Origin: Candidatus Brocadiia bacterium
GTDB taxonomy: Bacteria > Planctomycetota > PUPC01 > DSUN01
Direction of reading: 5' to 3'
DNA: 37,016 nt
Assembly (NCBI GenBank): GCA_016782825.1
Contig: JADHXT010000002.1
Span: forward strand, 1-37,016
Shown here one piece after another: positions 26,285-34,725 of this stretch; position 1 is the stretch's first letter; every line of letters starts with the position of its first letter. The position numbers and the translations under genes were made by a program. Under the pieces are notes generated by a model. It was not told the origin of the DNA. It saw only the letters and a list, made by a program, of their open reading frames with translations, and ran no database searches.

Positions 26285-26319
26285 GGGGGGAACCTTCTTT
26301 GAGGAAGAAGGTTCCCCCC
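26285..26319. terminator. Perfect 15-bp hairpin after the sulfatase gene
   Basis: GGGGGGAACCTTCTT (26285-26299) and AAGAAGGTTCCCCCC (26305-26319) pair perfectly around a five-base loop. It lies 34 bases after the sulfatase stop. The following ACGCCCCCTTCCAAGAACCC lacks a U tract; together they recall a common intergenic hairpin type in some other bacteria. It is the strongest terminator-like structure in the window. Confidence 0.75.
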
Positions 26320-26357
26320 ACGCCCCCTTCCAAGAACCCTTACATTGGCTCCCTCGC

Positions 26358-26386
26358 TTGACGTGGGTTGCCGCGGCGCCTATACT
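26358..26386 (+). promoter_or_regulatory. Strong promoter of hom
   Basis: TTGACG (26358-26363), a 17-base spacer and TATACT (26381-26386), about 27 bases before the hom ATG. It probably drives the five-gene run to 33247. Confidence 0.72.
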
Positions 26387-26412
26387 CGCCGCATTGCACA
26401 GGAGCAGCGGCC

Positions 26413-27720
26413 ATGCCAACCAAGACGTGCAGCGTGGGCCTCGTCGGCTTCGGGACCATCGGTGCCGGGGTGGCGAGGATTCTCCTCGAGAATGCCGACC
26501 AGCTCCGCGCCAAGACCGGCATCACGATTATCCTCAAGCGCATCTGCGACCTGGATATCACCACCGACCGCGGCGTGGCCGTGTCCGAGGGGGTGCTCAC
26601 CACGTCGCTGGACGACGTGATCGACGACCCCGAGATCGAGGTGGTCATCGAACTGGTCGGCGGCCTCACCGTCGCCAAGCAGATCGTGCTCCGCGCCGTC
26701 GCCGCGGGCAAGAGCGTGGTGACGGCCAACAAGGCGCTGCTCGCCGAAGAGGGCCGCGAGCTGTACCAGGCGGCCCACGAACGCGGTGTGCCCATCGCCT
26801 TCGAGGCCAGCGTGGGCGGCGGCATCCCCGTCATCGCCGCGCTCCGCGACGGCCTGATCGCCAACGATATCCAGAGCATCATAGGCATCGTGAACGGCAC
26901 GTGCAACTACATCCTCACCCGCATGGCCGCCGAGGGCGCCCGCTACGACGACGTGCTGGCCGACGCCCAGCGGCTCGGCTATGCCGAGGCCGACCCCGCC
27001 CTCGACGTGGGCGGCGGCGACAGCGCCCACAAGCTCGCCATCCTGGCCGCGCTCGGCTTCGCGGGCGACTTCGGCTACGACGAAATCCACGTCGAAGGCA
27101 TCCAGGCCACCGACCCCATCGACATCGCCTACGCCCGCGAGCTCGGCTACACCCTCAAGCTCCTGGCCATCGGCAAGCGCTTCGGCGACGAACTCGAGCT
27201 CCGCGTCCACCCCACCCTCCTGCCCGACGAACACCCGCTCGCCAGCGTGCACGACGTGTTCAACGCCGTGTGCATCCGCGGCAGCGCCGTGGGCGACACC
27301 ATGTTCTACGGCCGCGGCGCCGGCCAGATGCCCACGGCCAGCGCCGTGGTGGCCGACCTGGTGGACATCCTGCTCGGCAAGGCCAAGCACACCTTCGACC
27401 GCCTGCGCCTGTTCCCCGGACGCACCGAGAGCCTCCGCGTGCGGCCCATCGGCGAGGTGGAGACGCGCTACTACCTGCGATTCGCCGCCCTCGACCACCC
27501 CGGCGTGCTGGCGCGCATTGCCGGCGAATTCGGCGACCACGATATCAGCATCGCCTCGGTGATGCAGAAGGAGCGCCACGCCACCCAGGCCGTGCCCCTG
27601 GTGATCCTCACCCACCAGGCTACCGAGGCCAAACTGCGCCGCGCCCTGGCCGCCATCGAGCCGCAGGGAGTGACCGAGGGGCCGCCGGTGGTGATCCGCG
27701 TCGAAGGCGAGCACGAGTGA
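26413..27720 (+). CDS. hom: Homoserine dehydrogenase
   Basis: A 435-residue homoserine dehydrogenase, which reduces aspartate semialdehyde on the way to threonine and methionine. The Rossmann motif is VGFGTIGAGVARIL (residues 10-23). The catalytic domain has VVTANKALLAEEG, FEASVGGGIPVI, IVNGTCNYILTRM and DVGGGDSAHKLAILA. The last 80 residues (LRFAALDHPGVLARIAGEFG) are an ACT domain, consistent with allosteric control by threonine. ATG 26413 has AGGAG eight bases upstream. It leads the group hom, two P-protein-like genes, serA and a lipoprotein gene. Confidence 0.97.
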   Translation: MPTKTCSVGLVGFGTIGAGVARILLENADQLRAKTGITIILKRICDLDITTDRGVAVSEGVLTTSLDDVIDDPEIEVVIELVGGLTVAKQIVLRAVAAGKSVVTANKALLAEEGRELYQAAHERGVPIAFEASVGGGIPVIAALRDGLIANDIQSIIGIVNGTCNYILTRMAAEGARYDDVLADAQRLGYAEADPALDVGGGDSAHKLAILAALGFAGDFGYDEIHVEGIQATDPIDIAYARELGYTLKLLAIGKRFGDELELRVHPTLLPDEHPLASVHDVFNAVCIRGSAVGDTMFYGRGAGQMPTASAVVADLVDILLGKAKHTFDRLRLFPGRTESLRVRPIGEVETRYYLRFAALDHPGVLARIAGEFGDHDISIASVMQKERHATQAVPLVILTHQATEAKLRRALAAIEPQGVTEGPPVVIRVEGEHE

Positions 27721-27769
27721 CCGTGGCCCCGTCGCCGAGCCGCGGGCCTTCCACGAGAGGCCGAGCCGC

Positions 27770-29005
27770 GTGAGCGCCGAAGACACCATCCACGATATCC
27801 CCCCCGAGTTGCGCTGCACCGCGCCGCTGCGGCTGGCCCCGCCCATGGCCGAGGCCGAGCTGTCCGCCCGCCTGCTCGAGCTGGCCGCGCCCAACACCCA
27901 TCTCGACGAGGCCGTGTGCTTTCTCGGCGGCGGCGCCTGCGACCACTACGTGCCCGCCGTCGTCGACGCCGTGGCCGCCACCGTCGGCCCCCGACTCATC
28001 GCACCCGATTCGCCACAATCCATGCTGCAACTCGTCTACGAACTCCAGACCCTCTACGCCGGGCTCACCGGCCTTGCCGTGGCCGCCGCCCCGTTCGCCG
28101 ATGGCCCGACCGCGCTCGTCGAGGCCGTGCAGCTTGCCGTGGCCGCCACGGGGCGCCCCGAGGTGGTGGTGTCGCGCTCCGTCCATCCCGGCTATCGCGC
28201 CATCCTACACACCTTGCTCGCCGGACCCGCGACCACGCTGCGCGAAGTCGACCACCAGGGCGGCGTGGTATCCCTCGACCGCCTCGAGCGCCAGGTGACC
28301 GACGCCACGGCGTGCGTGGTGGTCGAGCATCCGAGCTTCTTCGGCTGCCTCGAGGATGTGGCGGCCCTGGCCGCCGCCGTGCACCGGCACGGCGCGCGGC
28401 TCGTGGTGAAGGTGGACCCGCTGGCGCTCGGCCTGCTCGCCTCGCCGGGCGAGACGGGGGCCGACGTTGCCGTGTGTGACGCACAGCCGCTGGGCATCCG
28501 CCCCACGTGGGGCGCGGGCGCGCTCGGGCTGCTGGCGTGCCGACCCGAGTTGGCCGATGCCCTCCCCTGCTGGCGCGTGGTGCGGAGCGAAACGGGCTTC
28601 GCATCCGTCGGCGAGGCCCGCGGCAGGCTGCGCGCCGACGTGGTGGCCCGCCCCGTGGCTTACCTGGCGGCCGTGGGGGCCGAGGGGCTGGCGAGAGCCG
28701 CCGCGCTCTGCGCCACCCGGGCACACGCCGCGCTCCAACGCATCGGCTCCGTCGAAGGCTTCAGCCGCCGCTTCCGCGCGCCGTTCTTCAAGGAGTTCGT
28801 CGTCGAATCCGCGCACGACCCCGACGACGTGGCCGAGCAGTTGCTGGACGGCAACATCCTCGGCCCGCTGTCGCTCGAAAAGTTGTGCCCCGAGATGGAG
28901 CACTGCCTGCTCTTCGCCGTCACCGAGCGGCGCACGAAGACCGACATCGACATGCTTCACCACGCCCTCGACCTGCTCGACGCGGGCGACATGCGGGAGC
29001 TGTGA
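27770..29005 (+). CDS. Divergent glycine decarboxylase P-protein subunit 1-like (GcvPA-like)
   Basis: A 411-residue protein related to subunit 1 of two-chain glycine decarboxylase. It keeps HLDEAVCFLGGGACDHYVP (residues 44-62), the QLVYELQTLYAGLTGL helix, DGPTALVEA, and a GIRPTWGAGALGLLA segment. Family positions that are changed include YTPYQPEISQG, replaced by IAPDSPQSM (77-85), and the YDGATA motif, here FADGPTA. A C-terminal KEFVVE strand and LGPLSLEKLCPEMEHCLLFAVTE remain. The length is a little short of the usual 440-450. The start is GTG at 27770, with GAGAGG about ten bases upstream, 49 bases after hom. The enzyme needs a competent subunit 2, but the neighbour is not one. Activity is doubtful. 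Confidence 0.8.
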   Translation: MSAEDTIHDIPPELRCTAPLRLAPPMAEAELSARLLELAAPNTHLDEAVCFLGGGACDHYVPAVVDAVAATVGPRLIAPDSPQSMLQLVYELQTLYAGLTGLAVAAAPFADGPTALVEAVQLAVAATGRPEVVVSRSVHPGYRAILHTLLAGPATTLREVDHQGGVVSLDRLERQVTDATACVVVEHPSFFGCLEDVAALAAAVHRHGARLVVKVDPLALGLLASPGETGADVAVCDAQPLGIRPTWGAGALGLLACRPELADALPCWRVVRSETGFASVGEARGRLRADVVARPVAYLAAVGAEGLARAAALCATRAHAALQRIGSVEGFSRRFRAPFFKEFVVESAHDPDDVAEQLLDGNILGPLSLEKLCPEMEHCLLFAVTERRTKTDIDMLHHALDLLDAGDMREL

Positions 29006-29026
29006 CCTGTTGCCGAGGCCGCGCAC

Positions 29027-30076
29027 GTGAGCAAGACGCCCATCACGGAACGTATCGCCGCCGCTGAGCCGTCCCGCCACTTCGGGAAGGCGAGCGGCGA
29101 GGGCGCCGACGCGGCGGAGTTCGTGCCCGCGGCCCTCCGTCGCCACTCGCCGCCGCCGTTGCCCTGGCTCGACGAGGGCACGCTCCGCGCCCACTTCGCC
29201 GGCCTGGCCGCCGGCTCGGGCCTGCGTGCCGCCGCCGGCTGGAATGAGGCCGCCACGGCCGCCGCGGAGCGCGCGGCCCGTCTGCCGGGCCTCGCCCACT
29301 TCCACCCCGCGCAGCCTGACGCCACGGTGCAGGGCCTGCTGGAGGTGGCCCACGCCGCGGCCCGCGCCGTGTCGGCCGTCACGGGCCTCGACCGCGTGTC
29401 GCTCCAGCCGCCTCATCTCGCGGCCGCCGAACGCGCCGCGCTGATGGTGGCACGCAGCTACTTCGCGCGCGAGGAGCCCGGCCGCACGGCCGTGGTGGCG
29501 CCCGAGGGCCATTCGGCCCTGGCGGCGGCGGCCCGATTGGGGCTGCCGACCGAGGCCGTGCAACGCCTGCCATCGGGCGACGTGGATCTCGATTCGCTCC
29601 TGTCCGCCGTCGGCGCCCATACGGCGGCCGTGGTGGCAAACTGGCTGACGCCGGCCGGCGCGATCGACCGGCAGTTGGCCTCGATCGGCGAGGTGGCGCG
29701 GGCACACGGCTGCCTCTTCTGCGTCGATGCCCGCGGCTTGGGCGCGTCCGCAGGCCACGCCCGGGTGGCCAACGCCGGCGCCGACCTGGCGTGGCTGCCG
29801 CTGGCCGAGCTGTGCCCGGCCGCCACATCGGCCGCGCTGGGCGCTCGGGCGCATCTCACCGAACACCTGCCGCGTCCCCTCGTGGGGAAGACCCCCGGGG
29901 GCTACGAGCTGGACGACGACCTGCCCCGCAGCATCGGGCGGCTGGCGCTGGCGCCGGCCAACGCCCTGGACGTGCTCGCCCTCTACGTCCAGATGGCGCT
30001 CCTGGGCGAGCCGGGCCTCCGCGCGCGAGCCGAGCGCCTCGCCGCCGAGACCAGAGCGCTTGCGCCGGAGGGGTAA
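29027..30076 (+). CDS. Truncated glycine decarboxylase P-protein subunit 2-like, no PLP lysine (GcvPB-like pseudoenzyme)
   Basis: A 349-residue protein clearly descended from subunit 2 of glycine decarboxylase: RLPGLAHFHPAQPDATVQG (85-103), AVTGLDRVSLQPP, GDVDLDSLLSAV, GYELDDDLPRSIGRL (292-306). The catalytic parts are gone. GSCTMK is replaced by AAAGWNE. PDSAHGTNPA is replaced by PEGHSALAAA. The lysine segment LNLHKTF reads LPLAELC (257-263), so Glu261 stands where the PLP lysine should be, and the glycine-rich loop after it is lost. The C-terminal domain of about 130 residues is missing. The frame is open, with GTG start 21 bases after the first subunit and a GAGG eight bases upstream. It is probably not a decarboxylase; the role is unknown. 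Confidence 0.78.
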   Translation: MSKTPITERIAAAEPSRHFGKASGEGADAAEFVPAALRRHSPPPLPWLDEGTLRAHFAGLAAGSGLRAAAGWNEAATAAAERAARLPGLAHFHPAQPDATVQGLLEVAHAAARAVSAVTGLDRVSLQPPHLAAAERAALMVARSYFAREEPGRTAVVAPEGHSALAAAARLGLPTEAVQRLPSGDVDLDSLLSAVGAHTAAVVANWLTPAGAIDRQLASIGEVARAHGCLFCVDARGLGASAGHARVANAGADLAWLPLAELCPAATSAALGARAHLTEHLPRPLVGKTPGGYELDDDLPRSIGRLALAPANALDVLALYVQMALLGEPGLRARAERLAAETRALAPEG

Positions 30077-30149
30077 GGCGAGTACCCTGATAGTAGCGCT
30101 GCTTGCATCAACGGGGCCGCATGATCCATTGCCTCGCTTGGAGCCGTTT

Positions 30150-31730
30150 GTGAAGAGAATACTCATCAGCGATCCCCTCGCCGCCGAGGGCGTGCAGATA
30201 CTCCGCGACGCCGGGTTCGACGTGGTCGAGCAGGCCGGGCTTTCGCCCGACGCCCTTCGCGAGGCGCTGGCCGGCTGCCACGGCCTGGTGATCCGCAGCG
30301 GCACCCAGGTGACCGCCGAGGCGCTCGAGGGCGCCGATGCGCTCCAGGTGATCGGCCGCGCGGGAGCCGGCGTGGACAACGTGGACGTCCAAGCCGCCAC
30401 CCGCCGCGGCATCGTGGTGATGAACACCCCCGGCGGCAATGCCGTGAGCGCCTGCGAGCTCACCCTGGCCATGATGCTCGCCCTGGCCCGACGCGTGCCG
30501 CAGGCGTGCGCGCGAGTGAAGGCCGGCGAGTGGCCGCGCAAGGAGTTCAAGGGCACCGAGCTGCACGGCAAGTGCCTGGGCATCGTGGGGCTGGGCCGCA
30601 TCGGCTCCGAGGTGGCACGCCGCGCCCTCGCCTTCGGCATGCAGGTGGTGGCCTGCGACCCCTTCGTCACCGAGGAGCGCGCCCGTCGCCTGGAAGTGCG
30701 CCTCGTCGAGCTGCCCGAGCTCTTCGCCACCAGCGACTTTATCACCCTCCACTCGCCCAAGACGCGCGACACCGACCGCCTCATCAACGCCGATACCCTG
30801 GCGACGATGAAGGACGGCGTGTTCCTCATCAACTGCGCCCGTGGCGGCATCGTGGACGAGGCCGCCCTGGCCGACGCGCTCCGCAGCGGCAAGGTGGGCG
30901 GCGCCGCGCTCGACGTGTTTGCCACCGAGCCGCCCGGCGACAACCCGCTGCTCGCCTTCGACAGCGTGATTGCCACGCCCCACCTCGGCGCCACCACTCG
31001 GGAGGCCCAGACGAAGGTGGCCGTGCAGATCGCCCAGCAGGTGGCCGACTACCTCGCCGGCGGGCCGCCGCGCAATGCCCTCAACACCCCGGCCGTCGAG
31101 CCCGAGCTGCTCGAAGTGCTCGGCCCCTACATCGAGCTGGCCGAGCGGCTCGGACGCTGCGTGGTGCAGCTCGCCGACGGCCGCGTCGAGCGCCTGCGCG
31201 TCACCTACCGCGGCGAGATGAACGAGCACGACGTGGCGCCCCTGACCACCGCCCTGCTCAAGGGCGCGCTCGAGCCGGCACTCGAAACGCCCGTGAACTA
31301 CGTGAACGCCCCCGTGCTTGCCGCCGAGCGCGGCCTCGTAGTCGACGCCGTGCAGAGCAGCGATACGGCCGACTTCGCGAATCTCATCGTCGTGGAAGCC
31401 GTCACCAAGCACGGCACGCGGTCGGTCTCCGGCTCGCTCTTCGGCCGCCGGCAGCTTCGCATCGTCCGCATCGACGACCACCACGTGGACGTCACCCCCA
31501 GCGGCCACTTCCTCATCACGCGCCACATCGACCGGCCAGGTGTCATCGCCCACGTGAGCGGCCTGCTGGCCGAGCTGAACGTGAATATCGGCGGCATGAC
31601 CTGCGGCCGCGACACGCCCGGCGGCGACGCCCTGCTCGTCATCAGCACCGACGAGCCCGTCGGCGCCGACCTCGTGGCCGCCGTCGAAGAATCGCCGCAG
31701 GTGCAGCGGGCACAGGTCATCTCCCTCTAG
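30150..31730 (+). CDS. serA: D-3-phosphoglycerate dehydrogenase
   Basis: A 526-residue SerA, first step of serine synthesis. The substrate- and NAD-binding domains have GRAGAGVDNVDVQAA (residues about 69-83), LGIVGLGRIGSEVARRA, FLINCARGGIVDE and TPHLGATTREAQTKVA. An intervening (allosteric substrate-binding) domain and a C-terminal ACT domain (HIDRPGVIAHVSGLLAELNVN) follow, the long form of the enzyme. GTG 30150 has GGAG six bases upstream. The gap of 73 bases from the previous gene includes a weak promoter-like TTGCGC-N17-TACCCT (30060-30088). Serine and glycine metabolism is linked, which makes the neighbouring P-protein-like pair notable. Confidence 0.96.
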   Translation: MKRILISDPLAAEGVQILRDAGFDVVEQAGLSPDALREALAGCHGLVIRSGTQVTAEALEGADALQVIGRAGAGVDNVDVQAATRRGIVVMNTPGGNAVSACELTLAMMLALARRVPQACARVKAGEWPRKEFKGTELHGKCLGIVGLGRIGSEVARRALAFGMQVVACDPFVTEERARRLEVRLVELPELFATSDFITLHSPKTRDTDRLINADTLATMKDGVFLINCARGGIVDEAALADALRSGKVGGAALDVFATEPPGDNPLLAFDSVIATPHLGATTREAQTKVAVQIAQQVADYLAGGPPRNALNTPAVEPELLEVLGPYIELAERLGRCVVQLADGRVERLRVTYRGEMNEHDVAPLTTALLKGALEPALETPVNYVNAPVLAAERGLVVDAVQSSDTADFANLIVVEAVTKHGTRSVSGSLFGRRQLRIVRIDDHHVDVTPSGHFLITRHIDRPGVIAHVSGLLAELNVNIGGMTCGRDTPGGDALLVISTDEPVGADLVAAVEESPQVQRAQVISL

Positions 31731-31747
31731 CGCGAAAGTGCAGCGCA

Positions 31748-33247
31748 ATGGCCAGGGGCATCACACGCACGCGGGCCAGCGTCGGCTCTCTTGCCCTGCT
31801 GTGTCTCGCCATGGCCGGCTGCGGCGGCAAGGGCGACGCGGAGTTGGCCGCCGGGCCGTGGCTGCTTGGCCTCACCCACGATGAAGTGATCGTGGCCTGG
31901 GAGACGGCGGACATCGCCGATGGCACGCTCGAGTGCTGGACGGCCGATGGCCTGCTCCGCGCCCATCATCCACACCGTGTGAGGGTGCACCAGCTTCGCC
32001 TCGCGGGCCTGAAGCCCGACACGCTTTACCACTACCGCATCGCCTCGGGCGGCAGCCGAAGCGCGCCGCTCGCGTTCCGCACGCTGCCGGCCAAGTGCCA
32101 GAAGTTCACCTTTGCCGCCTATGGCGGCGCGGCCCTCGACGCCGCACAGCACGCCGACCTGGCTCGTCTCATCGCCCGCACGGAGCCCTCCGTGGTGGTC
32201 TACACAGGCGGCTATTCCCAGGCGGAGGATGGCGCTCCCGCCGATGCCGCCGCGCTGAACGCCGGCTTCCTCGCCCCCGCGCGCGAGGTGTTCGCACGGC
32301 ATCCCGTGATGGCCCTTCGCACGCGCGACGCCGGCCGCGACTTCGGCCCTCGCTTGCTGCCGGGCGACGCCGCGCCGTGGCGCAGCTATCGTCTGGGGCA
32401 CGCCGAGCTGTTTGCGCTCGACGTGGCGGCGGGCATCGCCGAGGGCAGCCCCCAGTGGCAGTGGCTCCGCTCCGCGCTGAGCCACAGCACGGCGTGGTGG
32501 AAGTTCGTCGTCTGCCAGCCGCCGCCCCTCAGTGCCGTGGCCGACGACCGGGCCGCGTTTCGCCGGGCTCTGCTGCCGTTGCTCCTCGATGCGGGGGTGG
32601 ACGCGCTGTTCACGGGCGGAGCGCTTCGCGAGCGCAGCGTGCCGCTCACCGTGTCCGCCGAGACCAATGAGGTGCGCCTCTCGTGCTTCGCCGCGTCGGC
32701 GGCGGGGGCGCTGGGCACGGCGCGGGCCGTGCCGTGGGCGGCCAGCGTGAAGGCCGAGCACGCCTGGCTGCTGGTGATGGTGGACGGTGCGCGGCTGGAC
32801 GTGTCGGTGCGCGACCTCGATGGCCGCGAGGTGGACAAGGCCGTCCTCGAGAAATCGGGCGAGCCACACGAGGAGAAAGGGCTGCCTGCCGGGGCCATCG
32901 AGGCCTTCCTGGCCTTTGCGCCAGCCGGGGGCTTCGCCGTGACGGAGCCGGGCGACCAGCCGACGGAGACTCGCCTCGTCGTGCCCGTCACCAACCCCTA
33001 CGGGGCGGCTCTCCAGGGCGAGGTGAGGTGGGAGGTGAACGCGGACTCCGGCTGGAGCGTCGAGCCCGCGGTCATCGCGGTGGACGTGCCGCCGCGGGCC
33101 ACCCGCCGCTACCCGTTCACCGCCACCGTGCGGGCGGGGGCCGCGAGGTCGGCTCCGTCCTTCGCGTTCGTCGTCGATGGGCAGGAACTCAAGGCACGGC
33201 AGAGCCCGTTGCGCCTCGAGCCGCGGCCCGCCGCCATGCCGCGCTAG
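31748..33247 (+). CDS. Purple acid phosphatase-like lipoprotein without metal ligands
   Basis: A 499-residue lipoprotein. Cys25 in AMAGCGG is the lipobox cysteine. Residues 33-112 form an FN3-like domain as in purple acid phosphatases (THDEVIVAWET, LKPDTLYHYRI, APLAFRTLP). The phosphoesterase domain (118-310) keeps the order of motifs but not the ligands: AAYGGAA (122-128) for GDxG, VYTGGYSQ for TGDxxY, LRTRDAG for GNHE, VVCQPPPLS for the HHPP motif, and TGGALRERSVPL for GHxHxYER. A beta-rich domain of about 170 residues follows. No metal-dependent activity is expected. It starts 17 bases after serA, without a strong ribosome binding site. Confidence 0.75.
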   Translation: MARGITRTRASVGSLALLCLAMAGCGGKGDAELAAGPWLLGLTHDEVIVAWETADIADGTLECWTADGLLRAHHPHRVRVHQLRLAGLKPDTLYHYRIASGGSRSAPLAFRTLPAKCQKFTFAAYGGAALDAAQHADLARLIARTEPSVVVYTGGYSQAEDGAPADAAALNAGFLAPAREVFARHPVMALRTRDAGRDFGPRLLPGDAAPWRSYRLGHAELFALDVAAGIAEGSPQWQWLRSALSHSTAWWKFVVCQPPPLSAVADDRAAFRRALLPLLLDAGVDALFTGGALRERSVPLTVSAETNEVRLSCFAASAAGALGTARAVPWAASVKAEHAWLLVMVDGARLDVSVRDLDGREVDKAVLEKSGEPHEEKGLPAGAIEAFLAFAPAGGFAVTEPGDQPTETRLVVPVTNPYGAALQGEVRWEVNADSGWSVEPAVIAVDVPPRATRRYPFTATVRAGAARSAPSFAFVVDGQELKARQSPLRLEPRPAAMPR

Positions 33248-33300
33248 CTTGCGCTCTCTCCCACGCGTCGGGGCCACCCCAGCCGGACCGGCATGGAACG

Positions 33301-33328
33301 TTTTTCGCCGGCCCCGTCATTTTTCGCC
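33301..33328. repeat. Two direct TTTTTCGCC repeats
   Basis: TTTTTCGCC occurs at 33301-33309 and 33320-33328, 19 bases apart. They are in the 174-base gap between the convergent lipoprotein gene and ald, where no gene or clear terminator was seen. Two runs of five T within GC-rich surroundings could mark U tracts for plus-strand termination. Confidence 0.3.
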
Positions 33329-33421
33329 AACGAGTCAGTCGCCCTCGAACCGCCCTTGGCGCGCTGCCGGCCGTCGGACGCAGCACGGGCCGCTCTCCAT
33401 GCCCTGCGGCTTCCTCCGCTC

Positions 33422-34522
33422 TCACTCGCCGGCGCAGTCCATGCCGAAGGTAGCGGCCACGGCGTGGTTGGTCACCTGGCCCCCCACGAGATTGAGTCCC
33501 GCGCGGATGGCAGGATTGTCGGCGGCCGCGCGCTCGAAGCCCTTGTCGGCGATCTCCAGCAGATAGGGCAGCGTGGCGTTGGTGAGGGCGTAGGTGCTGG
33601 TGCGGCCCACGGCGCCGGGCATGTTCGTCACGCCGTAGTGCACCACGCCATGCTTGATGCGGATGGGGTCGCCGTGGGTGGTGGGCTCGATGGTTTCGAT
33701 GCAGCCGCCCTGGTCCACGCTCACGTCCACCACCACGGCGCCGGGCTTCATGGTCTTCACCATTTCCTCGGTGACGAGCACGGGGGCGCGGGCGCCCTCG
33801 AGGAGCACGGCACCCACCACGAGGTCGGCTTCGCGCACCTTTCTGCGGAGGGCGTGTGCGTCGGAGTAGAGGGTGGTCACGTTGGCCGGCATCACCTCGT
33901 CGAGGTGGCGCAGGCGGTCGAGATCGATGTCGGCCACGGTCACGCGGGCGCCGAGGCCGGCCGCGGTGCGCGCGGCCTGCGCCCCCACGACGCCGCCGCC
34001 GATGATCAGCACGCTCGCCGGCTCCACGCCCGGCACGCCGCCGAGCAGTATGCCCCGGCCCTGCTGCGGCCGCTCCAAGTACTTCGCCCCCTCCTGGATG
34101 GACATGCGGCCGGCGATCTCGCTCATGGGCATGAGCAGCGGGTGGCGGCCGTCGGGGGTGTGGATGGTCTCGTAGGCGATGGCCACGATGCCGGCGTGGA
34201 GCATAGCCTCGGTGAGCGCGCGGCTGGCCGCGAAGTGGAAGTAGCCGAACACCACCTGCCCTTCCCGCAGCAGGCCGTACTCCTGCGGCACCGGCTCCTT
34301 CACCTTCACGATCAGGTCGGCCTGGCCGTAGACCTCCTCGGCGCTCTCGGCGATCTGCGCTCCGAGCTGGGCATACTCGCCGTCGTCGAGGCCGCTGCCG
34401 GCGCCGGCGCCGCGCTCGATCACCACTTGATGGCCGTGCTTGCGCAGCGCCTCGGCCCCGTAGGGGATGAGCGCCACGCGGTACTCATCCTGCTTCACCT
34501 CTCTCGGCACGCCGATGATCAT
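33422..34522 (-). CDS. ald: Alanine dehydrogenase
   Basis: A 366-residue NAD-dependent alanine dehydrogenase. It starts MIIGVPREVKQDEYRVAL, typical of the family, and has the pyruvate site LIVKVKEPVPQEY, the active-site His in FGYFHFAA, the Rossmann motif VLIIGGGVVGAQAARTA, SVDQGGCIETIEPTTHGDP-type segment (quoted in part) and VTNMPGAVGRTSTYALTN. Ald links alanine and pyruvate, so with alaC the window holds both amination routes. ATG 34522 has GGGAG nine bases upstream; a codon 24 residues upstream is less likely since it removes the typical N terminus. A strong promoter precedes it. Confidence 0.97.
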   Translation of the reverse strand: MIIGVPREVKQDEYRVALIPYGAEALRKHGHQVVIERGAGAGSGLDDGEYAQLGAQIAESAEEVYGQADLIVKVKEPVPQEYGLLREGQVVFGYFHFAASRALTEAMLHAGIVAIAYETIHTPDGRHPLLMPMSEIAGRMSIQEGAKYLERPQQGRGILLGGVPGVEPASVLIIGGGVVGAQAARTAAGLGARVTVADIDLDRLRHLDEVMPANVTTLYSDAHALRRKVREADLVVGAVLLEGARAPVLVTEEMVKTMKPGAVVVDVSVDQGGCIETIEPTTHGDPIRIKHGVVHYGVTNMPGAVGRTSTYALTNATLPYLLEIADKGFERAAADNPAIRAGLNLVGGQVTNHAVAATFGMDCAGE

Positions 34523-34598
34523 GGCTTCGGCTCCCGCTTGGTGGTGGGCTGGTGGCTCGCCGTCATAAGCCGGACGGCCAGGCACGCGGCACACGCTG

Positions 34599-34628
34599 AT
34601 TATAGACGCTCGCTCGCGCCCGGATCAA
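34599..34628 (-). promoter_or_regulatory. Strong promoter of ald
   Basis: On the minus strand, TTGATC (34628-34623), an 18-base spacer and TATAAT (34604-34599). The -10 is perfect. It is divergent from the next promoter, 41 bases away. Confidence 0.7.
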
Positions 34629-34669
34629 CCGTTTCTTGGCGCCGCCGCGAGCACGCGGCGTCTGGCGGG

Positions 34670-34698
34670 TTGACAAGATGGCGGGGCTTTGGTAAGTT
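34670..34698 (+). promoter_or_regulatory. Promoter of the 34726 operon
   Basis: TTGACA (34670-34675), a 17-base spacer and TAAGTT (34693-34698), 27 bases before the ATG. The -35 is perfect. Confidence 0.65.
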
Positions 34699-34725
34699 TG
34701 TGGCGGCTTTGTATCCTGGAGAGCT

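Noticed and set aside
27770..30076. The GcvP-like pair as plain pseudogenes or one broken gene
   Set aside because: Both frames are open over their full length, with plausible ribosome binding sites and a normal 21-base gap. No frameshift or internal stop was seen, so decay is not the best explanation.
33248..33421. Gene in the gap between the lipoprotein gene and ald
   Set aside because: The frames there belong to shadows of the ald gene. Only the TTTTTCGCC repeats stand out.
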